Positions 45,549 through 57,499 are shown, counted from the first letter of the stretch. The stretch is 64,000 nucleotides of DNA from Capronia americana (GCA_016110215.1 JADWQD010000002.1:496001-560000); one strand, 5' to 3'. Notes: generated by a model from the letters alone, not told the origin. Translations and numbers: made by a program.

Positions 45549-47699
45549 TCATGTCGTTGTTGTTGTCATGGCCTTGGATTGAGCTGGGAGATATTTCTTC
45601 AGGAAGGCCGGGATTTTCGCAGCAAGGCGTTGTGGGAGGATAGACTCGAGCAAGCCTAGAAGGAATATACCGTCGGTGTAGAGCCTAGACATTTGATGAG
45701 CCCCCAGACCAGTTAGAAAAAGAACGAATTTGTGCAGGAAGAAAAACGAGGGTATGAAAAAAAAGGGTAGATAGGCATCAATCAGACAAAGCCGTGTGGC
45801 AACTCACATTGTAGCCACCATAACCACCGCCCCTGCCACCCACAACCCAAGACCGCGGCCGTTGAGTTCTCCAGTGTTGGCATCACGAATCGTCATACCC
45901 GGCCATGAAGAAGACGACGACGACGACGACGACGATGCGGCAGTGAATGTGACGGCATTCATCACGACCACGCAAGCAAGAACACCGCCCGCGTTGGGCA
46001 TCATCTCGACGAGCATCTCGCTCCACAACCCCGACTCGCCGCCCTTCTGAGCAGCAGCAGCAGCAGCAGCAGCCGTTCCCTTCTTTTCTCTGTCTCTTTC
46101 TCTCGCCCAGGCGCGAACGAAGCGCAGGCCCCACGCGATCCGGAGAGCCATGTTCAGCATATTCGCGCCCACGAGGCCGACACTGCCCATTGCCCACACG
46201 TCCATCATGGCCCACGCCGCGGCGGCGTAGATGGCCGTGAACGCCACCATCCACAGCGATTGGGTGCGCAGCTGAGCCGGCGTGGCCACGGACGTGACGA
46301 ACGCGTCGAGGATCCCGTTGACGGCCATGAGCGGGATGTAGTAGCAGTATGTTTGCAGGAGGGCGATCGTGGCCGGGGTCCGCCATTGAGACGAGAGAAC
46401 GAACGGAACCACGGCGGGGAGGAGGGAGGGGACGAGAGTGACGAGTGGGCGAGCGAATAAGAGGTACAGACGGAGAGTTGTCGAGAGATACCTCAGCGCC
46501 GCACGGGTGTTGATGTTGGTGTTGGTGTTAGAGCTAGTGTTGGTGCGACTGCTGCCCTTTTGTGACTCGGGTGGTGGTCTAGTTTCACCCTGGTGATCAC
46601 TGCCGGTTGTTGTATTGGATGTCGATGTCGATGTCGATGTAAGCTCAGCGTTCGTATTCTCGACCGTTGTGCCTCCCGCCGGTGCAAGCAGTCGCCCGAA
46701 TGTATTCCGGCTGCTTTCCTCGACGGGCTGAAACACCAGCCGGGCCAACAGGCCGCCATAGTTGGAGGCCAGCGCGAACGCGCCCTGGTCGGCAAGGGAA
46801 GACAGGAAACTCATGATAAGCGCGTCGCCTTGCGTAAGAAGCAGCTTGAACATCGATTGCATGTACATGGTCGTTGCGAGGGACAGGATCTCCTTGTGCC
46901 AGAGGTCGAAATGATAGTACGAGGAAGGGGAAGAGGAGGGGGAGGTGGAGGAGGCTGAACCTGTCGTTGAAATCGACGACGCCAGGAGTGGGAGTGGCGT
47001 GGGAATGAGGTGGAAGTTCTCCACCTTCGACAGCTGCAGGACTGGTAGAAGATAGAGGCCCAGCAGGGTCGCAGCGTAGGCAGCCTGTCCCGCGGCGAAC
47101 GGTAAGATCGAAGGAGCCACGCCTCTTCGATGTCCCAGGACAGCAACGGCGCAGGCTGCAAAACATCTCGCCATGGCGGCACTTGTCTCTGCCCGGGCCC
47201 TGTCCTTCAAGAGACCTCTCTGTTGGATGACGACGAACGCCGGCTCGGCCAGTAGTTCCATGATAGTTGCGGCCGCGTATATCTGGAAGGATATGCTGAA
47301 GTAGGGACTGTGGAGGGCCTCGTCTGCTGCGCCCCGGAGGTACGAGTAGCCGAAGAGGGTCGAAATGCCAAATCCCAGGAGAACAGCCAGGTAGGATAGG
47401 TTGACCACCGTTTGCGTCTCCCGTTGTCGAGCAGCAGCTCCGTGCTCGCCCGTGGTCGAAGCTGACTCCTTGAGGGTGACGGATGACGGTGGCTGTCTCT
47501 GCAAAGCCACCCGCAAGCTCTCCCTTGCGAAATACAAGCATGTCACCGAGACGAGCTCGAGCTGAACAGCGATCCCCAACAGCGAGGGCGACAGGAAGCG
47601 GAGCAGAAATTGGTTGCCGATGAAGGTAAGTCCCCTGGAGGCCACTTGGACCAGAATGAGCAGAAGGGTTCCGCTTCCTGCATGTTGTATGTCCGCCAT
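45549..47699 (-). CDS. RFT1: Rft1, ER glycolipid translocation protein
   Basis: A polytopic ER membrane protein needed for N-glycosylation with the Man5GlcNAc2-PP-dolichol intermediate. Exons are 45808-47699 and 45549-45684, giving 675 residues. The N-terminus GTLLLILVQVASRGLTFIGNQFLLRFLSP is the Rft1 signature, and YFSISFQIYAAATIMELLAEPAFVV follows. The ORF seems to stop at 45804, but ACA AT is followed by a perfect donor GTGAGT at 45807. Splicing to 45684 gives LYTDGIFLLGLLESILPQ and a Lys-rich tail, which looks right for the family's last helix. Low-complexity inserts (poly-Ser from GAC repeats at about 45913-45934, poly-Ala from GCA repeats at 46051-46072, Ser/Thr/Asn loops) make it longer than yeast Rft1. 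It ends tail-to-tail with Dbp3, 53 bp apart. Confidence 0.88.
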
Positions 47700-48422
47700 C
47701 GTACCTGGCTTATTCGAGCGGATTCTTTCTCCTCGTCCCCTTGTCTGGGAGATTTTATGGTCGGGGAGTCAGCGGTCATCGGCTCAGCTTCACCTTGATA
47801 CTCAATCGAAGTGAGACAATACGGGCTTTGTTAACCACGCAGCATCATGGTACGGATCACTCATAAAGGTATGTGATAATCTGCTGAGCCTCCCGATGTA
47901 TGCTCCTCCATGAGACGTTGGGATACTTGATAGAAGAGGCAGGAAAGGTGGCATTTTCTCTCTCGACTCCACACGTACCAAAGTTCCCCATATGATCAGT
48001 TACGGTAAATCGAAGGGCTCCGAAGAGATTTAGACATCTAAGCAGCACGCGAACCTGGAGAGTTCCAAAAGAATACGAACTTCAAGCTGACAAGAACAGG
48101 CCCGCTCTGGAGTTCAGCTTTCGAGCTTCCCTCCCGAGCGACGGTCCAAGAAGCGCCAGGAACGCCCATTGGTATAGCAGCCGATGCAATCCGAGCAGCA
48201 GCTCTGACAGCACTCAATCATGGGCAAAGAAAATCTGAACCACATCTTCACCAGGGCATTGATTCGATAGCCTTAGGCAAGTCCGGAGCTTTTCTGACCC
48301 TCCCAAACACTGATTCTAGAAGCACGATTGCGCCTTTGACCATGCCATTACCGCCGCCGCGCCAACTTTGCGGCGCGATGATGTTACAGTTTGAATCCAT
48401 TCTTCTCTCTGGGCTCCTGCGC
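47700..48422. other. Intergenic
   Basis: 723 bp between two minus-strand genes: the Rft1 promoter and the proteasome gene 3' UTR. No supported ORF or repeat. Confidence 0.5.
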
Positions 48423-49386
48423 TCATACTTCATCCACATCCATCTTCTCCACCACAACCAAACTATCTGAATCACTCCCACTGCCAATCTCATGCACTGT
48501 AGCGTACCGCCCAATCTCCTCCTTCGTGATAAGCTTCTCATTCAACACCGCTGTCGTGCCCCTAGCGAACTTGTAATTGCGTTCCTTCTTCACTCGCTCA
48601 TTCGGCTTGATGTAGTTTCGCAGCAATTCAGTCGGCTTATCCTTCTCAATCACGCAAATGTCGACGTTACTTCCTGAGCCCAAGTCATTGAAGATGCCGG
48701 CGAGGATGGCTTCTGAGCAGATCTTGACGGCTTCGTCTTTGGTACAGTTCTTCTTCCACGTGGATTCGAAGACGGACATTGCCGCGAGGGAGCCAGAGCC
48801 CATGGTCACATAGGGGAGTTTGTCTGTTGAGCCGTGGGCGTGGACCGTGAAGAGACCGACCCCTGTAGGATCTACACCTGCCACGACGAGGTATGCGCCG
48901 ATGTGGCCCTGGTGGCGGAAGAGGTGCTGTTTCAGCATGGTCATTACGGTGACGACGCGCGGTGTTCGGCCGGTTGATAGGGAATGTAGTTCGAGGTTAG
49001 AGGAGATCAGGGCGGTGGTGAATTCAGTGTCTGCTGCGGTACCGGCGCCGGCGCACCAGATGTTGGGGGAGATGAAATGTAATTTCTCGCAGTTCTGTTC
49101 GTGTCAGGAGAAGGCCATTATACTGATGACTTCGAAAAGTCTCAACCCACCTTGTCAGCAACTATGGGACCACTCGTCGCTCTTGTATCTGCAGCAATCT
49201 ATCGAACTCGTCAACATTTGCACACACCAATGTGAAGGGCAATGGAGTATTCCAACATACCACCACGCCATTGTCAAATATACAGCCCACAATTGTCGTA
49301 CCCGTGCTCGTGGCTTTTGGTAACGGCACTCCTCGTGCGTGCAGGGCAGCGTTACGGTTGTAGTTACTGAAGTCGAACCCCGGCAT
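48423..49386 (-). CDS. PUP1: 20S proteasome subunit beta2 (Pup1, trypsin-like site)
   Basis: A catalytic subunit of the 20S core particle, cutting after basic residues. Exons on the minus strand are 49261-49386, 49151-49198 and 48423-49094, giving 281 residues. The propeptide ends at Gly29 and the mature chain starts TTIVGC, with Thr30 as the catalytic nucleophile after self-cleavage. The exon junctions rebuild [22 protein letters not shown] with the catalytic Asp, and Lys in [31 protein letters not shown] is conserved near the C-terminal half. The acidic end ([11 protein letters not shown]) fits the long beta2 C-terminal arm that clasps beta3. Confidence 0.93.
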
Positions 49387-50389
49387 CGTTGCAGCAGAGG
49401 CGCGCAGCCTTCAAATCGAATGGTTAGGAGACAAGGCAATGCACCGTCTTGGTTTGACCGAGCACGATCTGATCGAGGCCGGACGCTTGAAAAGTGTGAT
49501 CCTGACAGTCGACTCAGAAGGGTACCACGGCGATGAGGGAGGAGCTGGATTGTTCGGAATGGACAGTCAAGACGATCAGCACTGCAATTGCAAGGCAGCT
49601 TTGAGAGACGCAACCGCGCCGTGAATCCTGCTCGTTGATTGGATCGGCTTACTAGCCTTTCTGAGCCCAAGGCTGAGCGGCAGCCTTGCCGATTCTTCAA
49701 TAGTGTACGAGGTATATTCCTCGAACTACATGATACACCTTACAGTCTGTCGAGGTCCTTAGTAGGCACCGTAACCTTTCCAAGATCCGCCCGCCGCACC
49801 CCCGGCATCCCCCCGTAAGGAAGGCCTGGCGGCACCACGAAGTCCCCCCACTCAGAGATGGCCCCGGGCATAAAACATCTCAGAGCTGGTGAGAGCCTGC
49901 CGAATGGAAGAGCGACGGAGCTTCATAACTCGGAGAAGATTGTATACCGAGCCTTGTTCGACGTTGGGCGCATGGGGCTCTCCTCCAAGTTCTCAACGGC
50001 ACGGACCTTTGCCCAAGCTTGCAAAGAGTCTGCAGAGGCGAAGAACACAACGATTGTCCCTTGGAAACTCAAAAGAACACTTTTCAGTCTATGATGATAC
50101 ACGCGTTGCCGAGGTCAGAAACTAAAGCCTCAGATGCCTCAAGCTGTGGCCTCGAAACTTCAAGGAGCTTCAAATGGGCCTCAAATTACAGATGCTTCAA
50201 TCGCGACTCACTACCATACCATCCCTCAATCCTCCCAGTTCCGTAGAACGGCGTTCCTTTTTTCGAAGTCCCCGGACGAAAGCACACCTAGCCCGGGAAG
50301 GGGATCCAGCTGCTAAGAACAGGGGTACCGTAGAAACCAAAGAGCCCCTGAACGTCACCGCATCAAGCCATATGGCGTCCTCCTCCTCT
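49387..50389. other. Intergenic
   Basis: 1.0 kb between the proteasome gene start and the KH gene 3' end. A 78-codon plus-strand ORF at 49858-50094 has no motif and is not called. No recognisable proteasome-control element was found close to the start codon. Confidence 0.45.
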
Positions 50390-51920
50390 CTAGACTCGAT
50401 GCTTCTCGCTTTCTGTACAATGGTTAGTGAATAGTCGAGCTAGGACGAGGGATCAGTCCGAACTTACCGAGTCTGGAGTACAGCATGTACAGCGCCATTT
50501 GGTTGCATTCTTGTGTTCCGGTAATGGTTACTAATCTCTCGTTGCTATTGTCCTGGGGTTCATTGATTTTGATAACACTTCCACTGAGATGTCGGATCTC
50601 ATTGATCTTGGCACCACCTTTGCCAATGATGGCACCGACCATATCATTGGGTATGAAGATTTGCTGGGTAATGGGCTGGCCAGGCATTGCATGCGCGGGT
50701 TGAGCGGGCTGCCCATGGGCCGCACCAGGTTGAGGAGGCATTTGGCCATAACCGCCCGGCTGTGGTGGCCCTGCGCCATAGGTGGGAGTGCGCGGCGTTG
50801 CGGCGTAAGGTTGGCCATATTGGGGATAAGGTTGCGGTTGAATGCCATGGCCCTGTGGGGGCCCGTAAGGCTGTGGAGGCATTCGCTGAGGAGGCTGTGT
50901 GTTGTGTCTCTTGTACATGTCCGGATGGCCGTACTGGCCACCCGCCGGTTGCGGCACATACGGCACGACTTGCATGCCACCTGGAACCACCCCAGCAGGA
51001 CCCCCGCTTCTAGTGGCATAAGCAGACGCGGCAGGCCCGCCAAACCGTTCGGTCAATTGCTCGACCAGGGTCACTGCAATGTAATAAGTGGCAATATGCA
51101 CTGCATCCGCAACCCCCAGGACGACCAAAGACCGCTCTGTAGAGAGAGGCAGGCATGAATCGGAAGCATTGAGACGAGCGCCCGAAGCTTCCTGGATTTC
51201 TCGGATGCGAACGCCTGATTTGCCAATGATAGAGCCAATAAGGATATGTGGAATGAGTAGGCGGAGTGGGTAGGTCTTCGACTGCGCCGTGGAAGCAGCT
51301 TCCAGAGGCTCGTTGTTGAGGGTGCGAATGATGAGCCCAAACGCCTTTGCAACGGCATCTTGAGCACCACTAACAGTCAAGATACGTTCGACAGCACCCC
51401 TCGAGTAGTCACTGACAGTGCATTTGGCCCCAGAGAGTCTTCGGATTTGAGTGACATTCTCACCGCCTTTGCCGATGCAGGTGGCTGCTTCTGCGCTTGA
51501 AATGACCGCACGGATATGGACCCAGTTTGTCTCGTCTTGTGGGGGTAGGGAAGGAGCCTGGGAAGTGGCTCGATCATCTTGAGATGTTGAGGCAGGAGCC
51601 TGTGGCTCGGGCACAGGAATAGCTGCGGTTCCGTCGGTGCCAGTTGCAGCACTTCCCTCTACAGCTTGGGTGTCAGAAGCCCCATTCGTGACAGCCGCTG
51701 GCAATGCATGTTCCTGGGTCGTTGTGGGGAGTTCAGCAGAGACAGAACCAGGTCTTGCCGCGCCATCACCATCCCCGTCTTCTTTGACCAGCTTGTCCAA
51801 GGCCGGACGTTTTGCTTCTGGCAGATCAGTAGGGGCTGAGGGAGATGAAGGGTCTTCCAACGGGCGTTTCGACGAAGGCATGGTGGAGGTGGGTGAGGCA
51901 GACATGGTCGTGTGGTCCAC
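50390..51920 (-). CDS. RNA-binding protein with three KH domains (Pbp2/Hek2/PCBP-like)
   Basis: A poly(C)-binding-type RNA-binding protein likely acting in mRNA localisation, stability or telomere-linked functions, as in yeast Pbp2/Hek2. Exons are 50468-51920 and 50390-50412, giving 491 residues; an internal ATG at 51905 is an alternative start. KH1 (about 130-205) has CIGKGGENVTQI, KH2 (about 215-290) has SIIGKSGVRIREIQEASGA, and KH3 (about 408-480) has AIIGKGGAKINEIRHLSG: each shows the GxxG RNA-gripping loop. A Gln/Pro/Gly-rich linker separates KH2 and KH3. The 23-nt last exon gives the conserved end SRLESEKHRV, whereas reading through the intron gives an unrelated tail. The N-terminal KRPLEDPSS/KRPALDK is a probable NLS. 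Confidence 0.92.
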
Positions 51921-52951
51921 GGGTTGAGCGGAGAAATAGTGTGATTGTTCAACCTGATTTTATTATTGTTCTCTGTGAGAGAGCTTTATGTACACCAATG
52001 AGCTGTCGAAGGAAAACTTGATGGTGTAAGGGAGATCTGGGTGGGAGTGCGGGTGCCAAACGTGAGGAAGGAGAAGGGTGTGCGCGCGTGTGAGAGGACA
52101 ATGTCAACGACTCGTGCTGGGGTTGATGGTGGATTGGAACGTGCTGTGCTGTGTGCGCTGGAATATCTCGACAGGGTGCAGCAAACCGAAGGTGTGAGGA
52201 GGCGCTCAGCGAAGACGGCGTGAAGGAGGATTGAGACTGTGCTGGTGATGAGGGTGTAGGTGTGGAGCAGGCAAAGGTAGGATTGAGTAAAGCAACGCTT
52301 CGAATGTGCTCTTGAATCCGATGCCCTCCTCGTATCCAGCAGGAGAAGGATGAACCTGTACTTAACTCGAACGTCCAATACCGGCACGTCGTCCTTGGGA
52401 TCGCAGCGACGGGTGGTCAAGGTTTTCAGCACCACGACTCCACGAGACGAGTGACTTGAGTATGGAGTTTGAACAGGCTGGCGGACGTTGATTTCAAAGT
52501 ATGAATCTGCCACGCAAGGATCGCTGCGCAGGGTTGAAGCCGAGGCAAGCGTAGGCAATTGAGGAGATGGTTTATGGCTGAGGTTGAATTGAAGTAGGCA
52601 CCACCGACCGCCTCCTGAAAGATGCAAGAAGAAGGTCCGACTGGCAAGCTTCGAGACACGAATCTGGGGGCAGCCGAAGGGCGAGAATTTGGAGACGTTT
52701 GGGTCTTTGGTTATGCGCTAGGCTAAGTTTGTCCGTCACATGACCTCGTCTGTCACACAAATACTGCCCACCAACATTCACGTTGGACGGTGGTGACAAC
52801 AACTATCACTGACGCAATGCCGTCTCAACTTGTGGCTAATAAATACATATTGCATAAGCCTCGAAAGCCAAGGCGCGTTCTTTTCCAAGACTACGCAGAC
52901 GTCAAGTGTCATCAAGCCCTGGCGTTTTGTTACACATAACCCGCCGACATT
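51921..52951. other. Intergenic, long 5' leader region
   Basis: 1.0 kb upstream of the KH gene and downstream of the Nup159 stop. The part near the KH start is purine-rich on the plus strand (pyrimidine-rich on the coding strand), as in a long leader. The 213-codon minus ORF at 51986-52627 has only Ser/Thr/Leu-rich composition and is not called. Confidence 0.5.
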
Positions 52952-55900
52952 TTAGCGTCCCGCCATCGGTTTCTTCCGCTTTTCCTCCAAAACATCCTTC
53001 AACATGCTTGCCACCGCCTTGCGACGCTGTGCCTTTGCCTGCCATCGCTGAATGTCTTCTGCTGAGACTGCCGGCAGACCTCCATTCTGGCCAGTGCGAA
53101 ACCCTTGCGCTGAACGTCTGCTGCTTCCGAAGGTCGAGTCAGGCGTATGATAGACACTCCCAGGACTCCCTGGGGTCCCTCCATTCACCGATCGTTTGTT
53201 GCGCAGTGGCGTCACCGGCATTTCTGCGTCGCCGCCGTTACCCATCGAAGGCGTGCTTGAATGGACATCCAGCTTCTTGAGCTGAGCCTCGAGAACGTCA
53301 ATATCTGCACTCTTCTGCTCGGCCATAGACATCATCTTGCCGACAGTCTTGGTCACGGCCTCAACAGTTGGTTTCTTCTGGGATGCTGTTCGCCCGAGAG
53401 CACCCGATTGCGTGTTCGCTGATGATGACTGTGCCAATTTCGCACGAAGGACCGTAATTGCATCTTCGAGCTGAACCATCCTTGTCTGCACTGAAGTGAA
53501 AGACTTACGAAGGTCATGCTGGACAGAGACCTGCTCAGCTGACAAGGGTGCGCTTGCTGCACCATCAGAGGTCGAAAGACTGTGGAGCGTCTTGCGAATG
53601 GACATCAGTTTATTTCTGAGGTCAAACACCTCCTTCTTTAGGGTAGCTTGAGCTTCTCCGGATTGCTTGATATAGTCTTCGACATTGCAGCCTGCGAGCA
53701 TGCTAGACAGCACCGCTTGTCCTTCGTGAAGTCTCGTGATATCTGCCAAAAACCGCTCGTCGTTCAGTGCATCCATCGGTGTTTCGGACTTGAGCACACC
53801 TGGCCATGACAAATTGGTCGCATCCGGGTGCTGATACTTCATGTATGCTGTCAACGACCGGCAATTTATCCCCAGGGTGTAGACCATCGAGTTGATGTCT
53901 GTGTAAAGCCGCTCGATCTGCGCCGGTATCCCACTTTTACTTGTTTCTTCAGGATCTCTGGGCTGGATAGGAACAAAGTCGTCCAGGGTCTGCGAAGGTG
54001 CGATCGGTTGCTCCAGTTCCTGCCGCATTCTTTCGTCTTCGTCGTCTTCTAATGGGGCGAGTTGTTCGGCTTCCGCTTGAGTCTTTTCTTGTGCGAGCGC
54101 TTCACGACGTGCCTTCTCTTTCGCGGCTTCCTCTTCCCTGATCCTCGCCGCCTGTGCAGCCAACCCAGATTGCTGATACTGGGCCTTTCGCTGGTCTATG
54201 ACGGATCGAGGATGGGCCGGCGCACTAACCGACCTCGAAGAGTCTGGCCGAAGGCTATCCGCAGTGAAGGCTGGTCGGATGGGGCTCGGAGATCGGGGAC
54301 TTTCGTGCGGTTTTGGCGGTGCGAAAATGGGTGCGGTGCCCACCTCGCCAAACAAGGGTCGAGTAGGTTTTGGTGCTGTAGACGTCGAGGTCACCTTTGT
54401 GAACAGTCCGCCTGTCGGGCTTGTATCTGGACTTCTGTCGCCACTCTTGAACGAGCTCTCTGGAGAAGTCTGTAATTGTTCGCCTTCTTGCAACTTGACA
54501 TACTCTACCTGACTATCGTCGTCTTCTTCATCGTCGCCCTCGTCTTCCTCTTCTTCGAAATCGGAGCTGAAGTCGTCTCCGTCCTCTTCAGGCAGCTCTT
54601 GATTTGCTTCGTCGTCCTGGCCCGCTCTAGGGACGGGGAGGAAGTCTGGAGGAAGCGGCGCATCGTCAGAGGCTGCTTTCGACCCATTAGAGGATGCAGA
54701 GGTCTCGCCTGAGGCATATCGTGGCTTGCTAACTGGGTCCGGCGGTAGAGGTGCTTCAGGGATCTTCTCCATATTGACCGACTCATCGTCACTCGGAGGC
54801 TCCTTCTTTATCTCCGGTGCCGGACGGATGGGCTGGAAAGTGGGTGCTGGTTCGCTCTTCTGGACTACTGCAGGTGACTCTTGAGCAGATGTTTTTGTCC
54901 CGAACATGGCCAAGTGAGAGGGATTTGGTGTTTCCTTAGGTGTGGTGGAAGAGAGGGCATCCGAAGGCCATCCAGGACCATTTATTCTGTGGTTTGGCGT
55001 CGTGGTATCCTGCTGAGGTGGACCAAAGAGGTTGGAGACTGGCGGTGCTGGAGTGGCTTTCGACTGTGCCAGTGTAGAAGGTGGAGTAACCAGTGTTTGC
55101 GGCGTTTTGCTATCTGCTTGATGCGAGAATCCCCGGAGAGACGTCTCTGGAGCATTGGCAGAGTCAGCCTCGCTAGGCGTGCTCTCCTCGTCCATCTCAG
55201 CCTCTTTATCTCGAGCTGGCGATACCGCACTCTTGCTTTCGCCAAGCATATCGCCGAACGCGTTTCCGAAGCTAAAGCCAGATTCTTTGGGCGGAGGTAA
55301 GTCGTCTTTTGCATTTTCATCCGCCCTGAAGGATGATTGCAGTCTGAAGACGTTGTCAGATCCAAAAGTGCCCGGGGCGCCAGAAGGCTCCTTGCTGGCA
55401 AAGGGAGCCACTTGAGCGCTGGTGGATCCAAAAGAAGTGAAAGTACCTCCCGACGCGCTGGTTGCAAAAGGAGATTGCTGAGCTTTGTCGCCACCAAACA
55501 AGTTGCCAGATTTCTGTGAAAAGGCGCTTGCACCACTTGCAGTCGCAAAAGGGCTCTTATTCTCCGGCCCTGTTGCCCCGCCAGCGAAGGAAGCGAACCC
55601 TCCTCCTTTCGAGAACGAACTAAAGCCGGAGCTGCTTGTGCCAGCTCCTGCACCAGCAAAGGGACTAGCGGCTGTCGGAGCACCAGCGGCAGATGTTTGG
55701 CCGAAGGTAGGGGTCGCTCCAATTGTTGAGGCTTGGGAAAAGCCTCCGCCGAGTGCAGAGGGCTGTCCAAAAGCTGTAGTCCTATTTCCCATAGCGCTTG
55801 CAGCCCCGAAGGCCGCAGTTTGGCTGCTTATAGGGGTAGCCGAACCAAAGGCTGGCTGTCCAAAGGCCGGCAAGGCTGTCGCATTATTGGCGGAGCCGAA

Positions 55901-57499
55901 ACCAGTACTGGCCCAGGATGGCTTGTCTGAAGTGATGGGTGAAGATGCCCCGAATGGCTTCACAGATGGTGCACCGAGAGAGGACGGGGTTGCTGGGGTG
56001 CCAAAGGTCGAGCCTGCCGTCTTCGCAAACGCATTGGCTGTAGAAGGCACACCAAATGTAGATGTGGTAGCGGTCGATGGCGGAGACGGGGAGGTTGCAG
56101 CTGGTGCCGCGGCTCCTTTTGCCGCTTGAACAGAGGCAAAGCCGGAAAATACAGTCTTCTGTCTAACCGACTCGCTGTAGATGACCCACCAAGCCACAAG
56201 AATGCCCTCGTTGTTCAAAACGAGCAAACATGGAACTGGCCCCTCGGTCTCTTCAATTTCAGGATCTGATGGAATTGGATTGGCGACTTTGTCAGAGCTA
56301 GACAGATCCACAACCATACCAACGGGAGAAGTGTCCTGCATCCCGGAAAGAGGAAGCTGGGCACGTCTGGAGTCATCCTCAACCATAGTGAGTGTGAAAG
56401 CTCCAATGACCGGCTCATCTTGTGAAAGGGCCTTGTCCGATTTTGAGAGGACTCCAACATCTGTGGCGGTGGTTGCCGTTAACAGCAGCAGATCCTTGAT
56501 ATGTGGAGGAAAGTTTCTCAGCCTGGAAATGAAATGGAAAGGTGGCAGTCGCTCTAGACCATATGGTGGAAGAACCTCGGGAAATTTCTGAAAGGTGTAA
56601 TTGGTGGTATCGCGCTCTCTCTGTACGATGTAATAGTCCGAGGGTTGGATGCCCTGGCTCGTGTCGGTAGGAGTGTAGATGACGAAGAAGGTATCGTTTT
56701 CGAGCCATGAGATGCCGGAGACATGCGAGTCTGCGGGTATGCTTGTTGACTTGGGGATATTTGCGACCACGGTGCCATCTGGCTTCAGCTGAACTGCCGA
56801 TCCATCGGCCAGACCTGCCACCAGCTGCTTGCCTTTGTTGCTCCATGACATGCAGCTCGCTCCACTCTTCAGCACGTTTCCATCCGTACCTGCCTTTATG
56901 CATCCCGCTTTCAGATCGAGGAGCATCAATTCGCCATTGGTCGTAATGATGGCAAAGAGCTCGGCCGACTCCGCAACAGGATTAGGCACCAATGCGCGTA
57001 GAGTCTGGCCATCGACAGGAATTTCTAGGGCTGGACTAAGGTGGCCTCGCTGCAAGCTCTCGACTTGGAAAGCCACGATTCCGCCGGTCGCTGGCGAGAG
57101 CACGAGAACACTTTCATCCGAGGAAAAGGTGACCTGGGTGCTGCCCGGGTAAGGAAGCTTTATCTCGGGGCTATACGGACGTGTCTGACTCTTTTCAGGA
57201 GGCGGGGACTGGAAGGCTTCTCGGACTTTCTTCGTTGAGGTGATGTAGACGGCGTCAGGCCCTGCGGCAGCCAGCAAGCCTTTTGCCGATGCAACACTAA
57301 GCAGCGAAGACGATGAAGCAGGCAAGTTACCGGGGGCCCACGGTGCAGGGAGGAGTTGGACCTTGGATTCGCCGTTGATGGCCGCGAAGCCCAGTTCGTT
57401 TGTTTGGATTTCACTGAGTTCTGGTCCGTCTCTGACATTTGGTCCTGCGGCATCCAGCCCTGACCCGCTCAACACAGCGTTGGAGAAACTGAACGCCAT
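52952..57499 (-). CDS. NUP159: Nucleoporin Nup159 (Nup214-type, cytoplasmic FG nucleoporin)
   Basis: A component of the cytoplasmic filaments of the nuclear pore that docks the mRNA-export helicase Dbp5. Single exon, 1515 residues from the ATG at 57499. Residues about 20-420 form the seven-bladed beta-propeller (ELGFAAINGESKVQLLPAPW, GASCMSWSNKGKQLVAGLADGS, VSGISWLENDTFFVIYT). FG repeats follow (about 550-790: AFGQPAFGSATP, TAFGQPSALGG and others). A disordered acidic middle (EEEEDEGDDEEDDDSQ) and a coiled-coil C-terminal third (about 1215-1430) bind the Nup82 complex. The frame is open for 88 codons further upstream, but that stretch is Ser/Pro/Arg-rich and the family starts close to MAFSFSNAV. 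Confidence 0.92.
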   Translation of the reverse strand: MAFSFSNAVLSGSGLDAAGPNVRDGPELSEIQTNELGFAAINGESKVQLLPAPWAPGNLPASSSSLLSVASAKGLLAAAGPDAVYITSTKKVREAFQSPPPEKSQTRPYSPEIKLPYPGSTQVTFSSDESVLVLSPATGGIVAFQVESLQRGHLSPALEIPVDGQTLRALVPNPVAESAELFAIITTNGELMLLDLKAGCIKAGTDGNVLKSGASCMSWSNKGKQLVAGLADGSAVQLKPDGTVVANIPKSTSIPADSHVSGISWLENDTFFVIYTPTDTSQGIQPSDYYIVQRERDTTNYTFQKFPEVLPPYGLERLPPFHFISRLRNFPPHIKDLLLLTATTATDVGVLSKSDKALSQDEPVIGAFTLTMVEDDSRRAQLPLSGMQDTSPVGMVVDLSSSDKVANPIPSDPEIEETEGPVPCLLVLNNEGILVAWWVIYSESVRQKTVFSGFASVQAAKGAAAPAATSPSPPSTATTSTFGVPSTANAFAKTAGSTFGTPATPSSLGAPSVKPFGASSPITSDKPSWASTGFGSANNATALPAFGQPAFGSATPISSQTAAFGAASAMGNRTTAFGQPSALGGGFSQASTIGATPTFGQTSAAGAPTAASPFAGAGAGTSSSGFSSFSKGGGFASFAGGATGPENKSPFATASGASAFSQKSGNLFGGDKAQQSPFATSASGGTFTSFGSTSAQVAPFASKEPSGAPGTFGSDNVFRLQSSFRADENAKDDLPPPKESGFSFGNAFGDMLGESKSAVSPARDKEAEMDEESTPSEADSANAPETSLRGFSHQADSKTPQTLVTPPSTLAQSKATPAPPVSNLFGPPQQDTTTPNHRINGPGWPSDALSSTTPKETPNPSHLAMFGTKTSAQESPAVVQKSEPAPTFQPIRPAPEIKKEPPSDDESVNMEKIPEAPLPPDPVSKPRYASGETSASSNGSKAASDDAPLPPDFLPVPRAGQDDEANQELPEEDGDDFSSDFEEEEDEGDDEEDDDSQVEYVKLQEGEQLQTSPESSFKSGDRSPDTSPTGGLFTKVTSTSTAPKPTRPLFGEVGTAPIFAPPKPHESPRSPSPIRPAFTADSLRPDSSRSVSAPAHPRSVIDQRKAQYQQSGLAAQAARIREEEAAKEKARREALAQEKTQAEAEQLAPLEDDEDERMRQELEQPIAPSQTLDDFVPIQPRDPEETSKSGIPAQIERLYTDINSMVYTLGINCRSLTAYMKYQHPDATNLSWPGVLKSETPMDALNDERFLADITRLHEGQAVLSSMLAGCNVEDYIKQSGEAQATLKKEVFDLRNKLMSIRKTLHSLSTSDGAASAPLSAEQVSVQHDLRKSFTSVQTRMVQLEDAITVLRAKLAQSSSANTQSGALGRTASQKKPTVEAVTKTVGKMMSMAEQKSADIDVLEAQLKKLDVHSSTPSMGNGGDAEMPVTPLRNKRSVNGGTPGSPGSVYHTPDSTFGSSRRSAQGFRTGQNGGLPAVSAEDIQRWQAKAQRRKAVASMLKDVLEEKRKKPMAGR

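Noticed and set aside
46645..47541. 298-codon minus-strand ORF
   Set aside because: Another frame of the Rft1 exon, which has clear membrane and family motifs.
49858..50094. 78-codon plus-strand ORF upstream of the proteasome gene
   Set aside because: Overlapped by other open frames; no motif or TATA box.
51986..52627. 213-codon minus-strand ORF
   Set aside because: Pyrimidine-rich leader upstream of the KH gene; Ser/Thr/Leu-rich with no domain.
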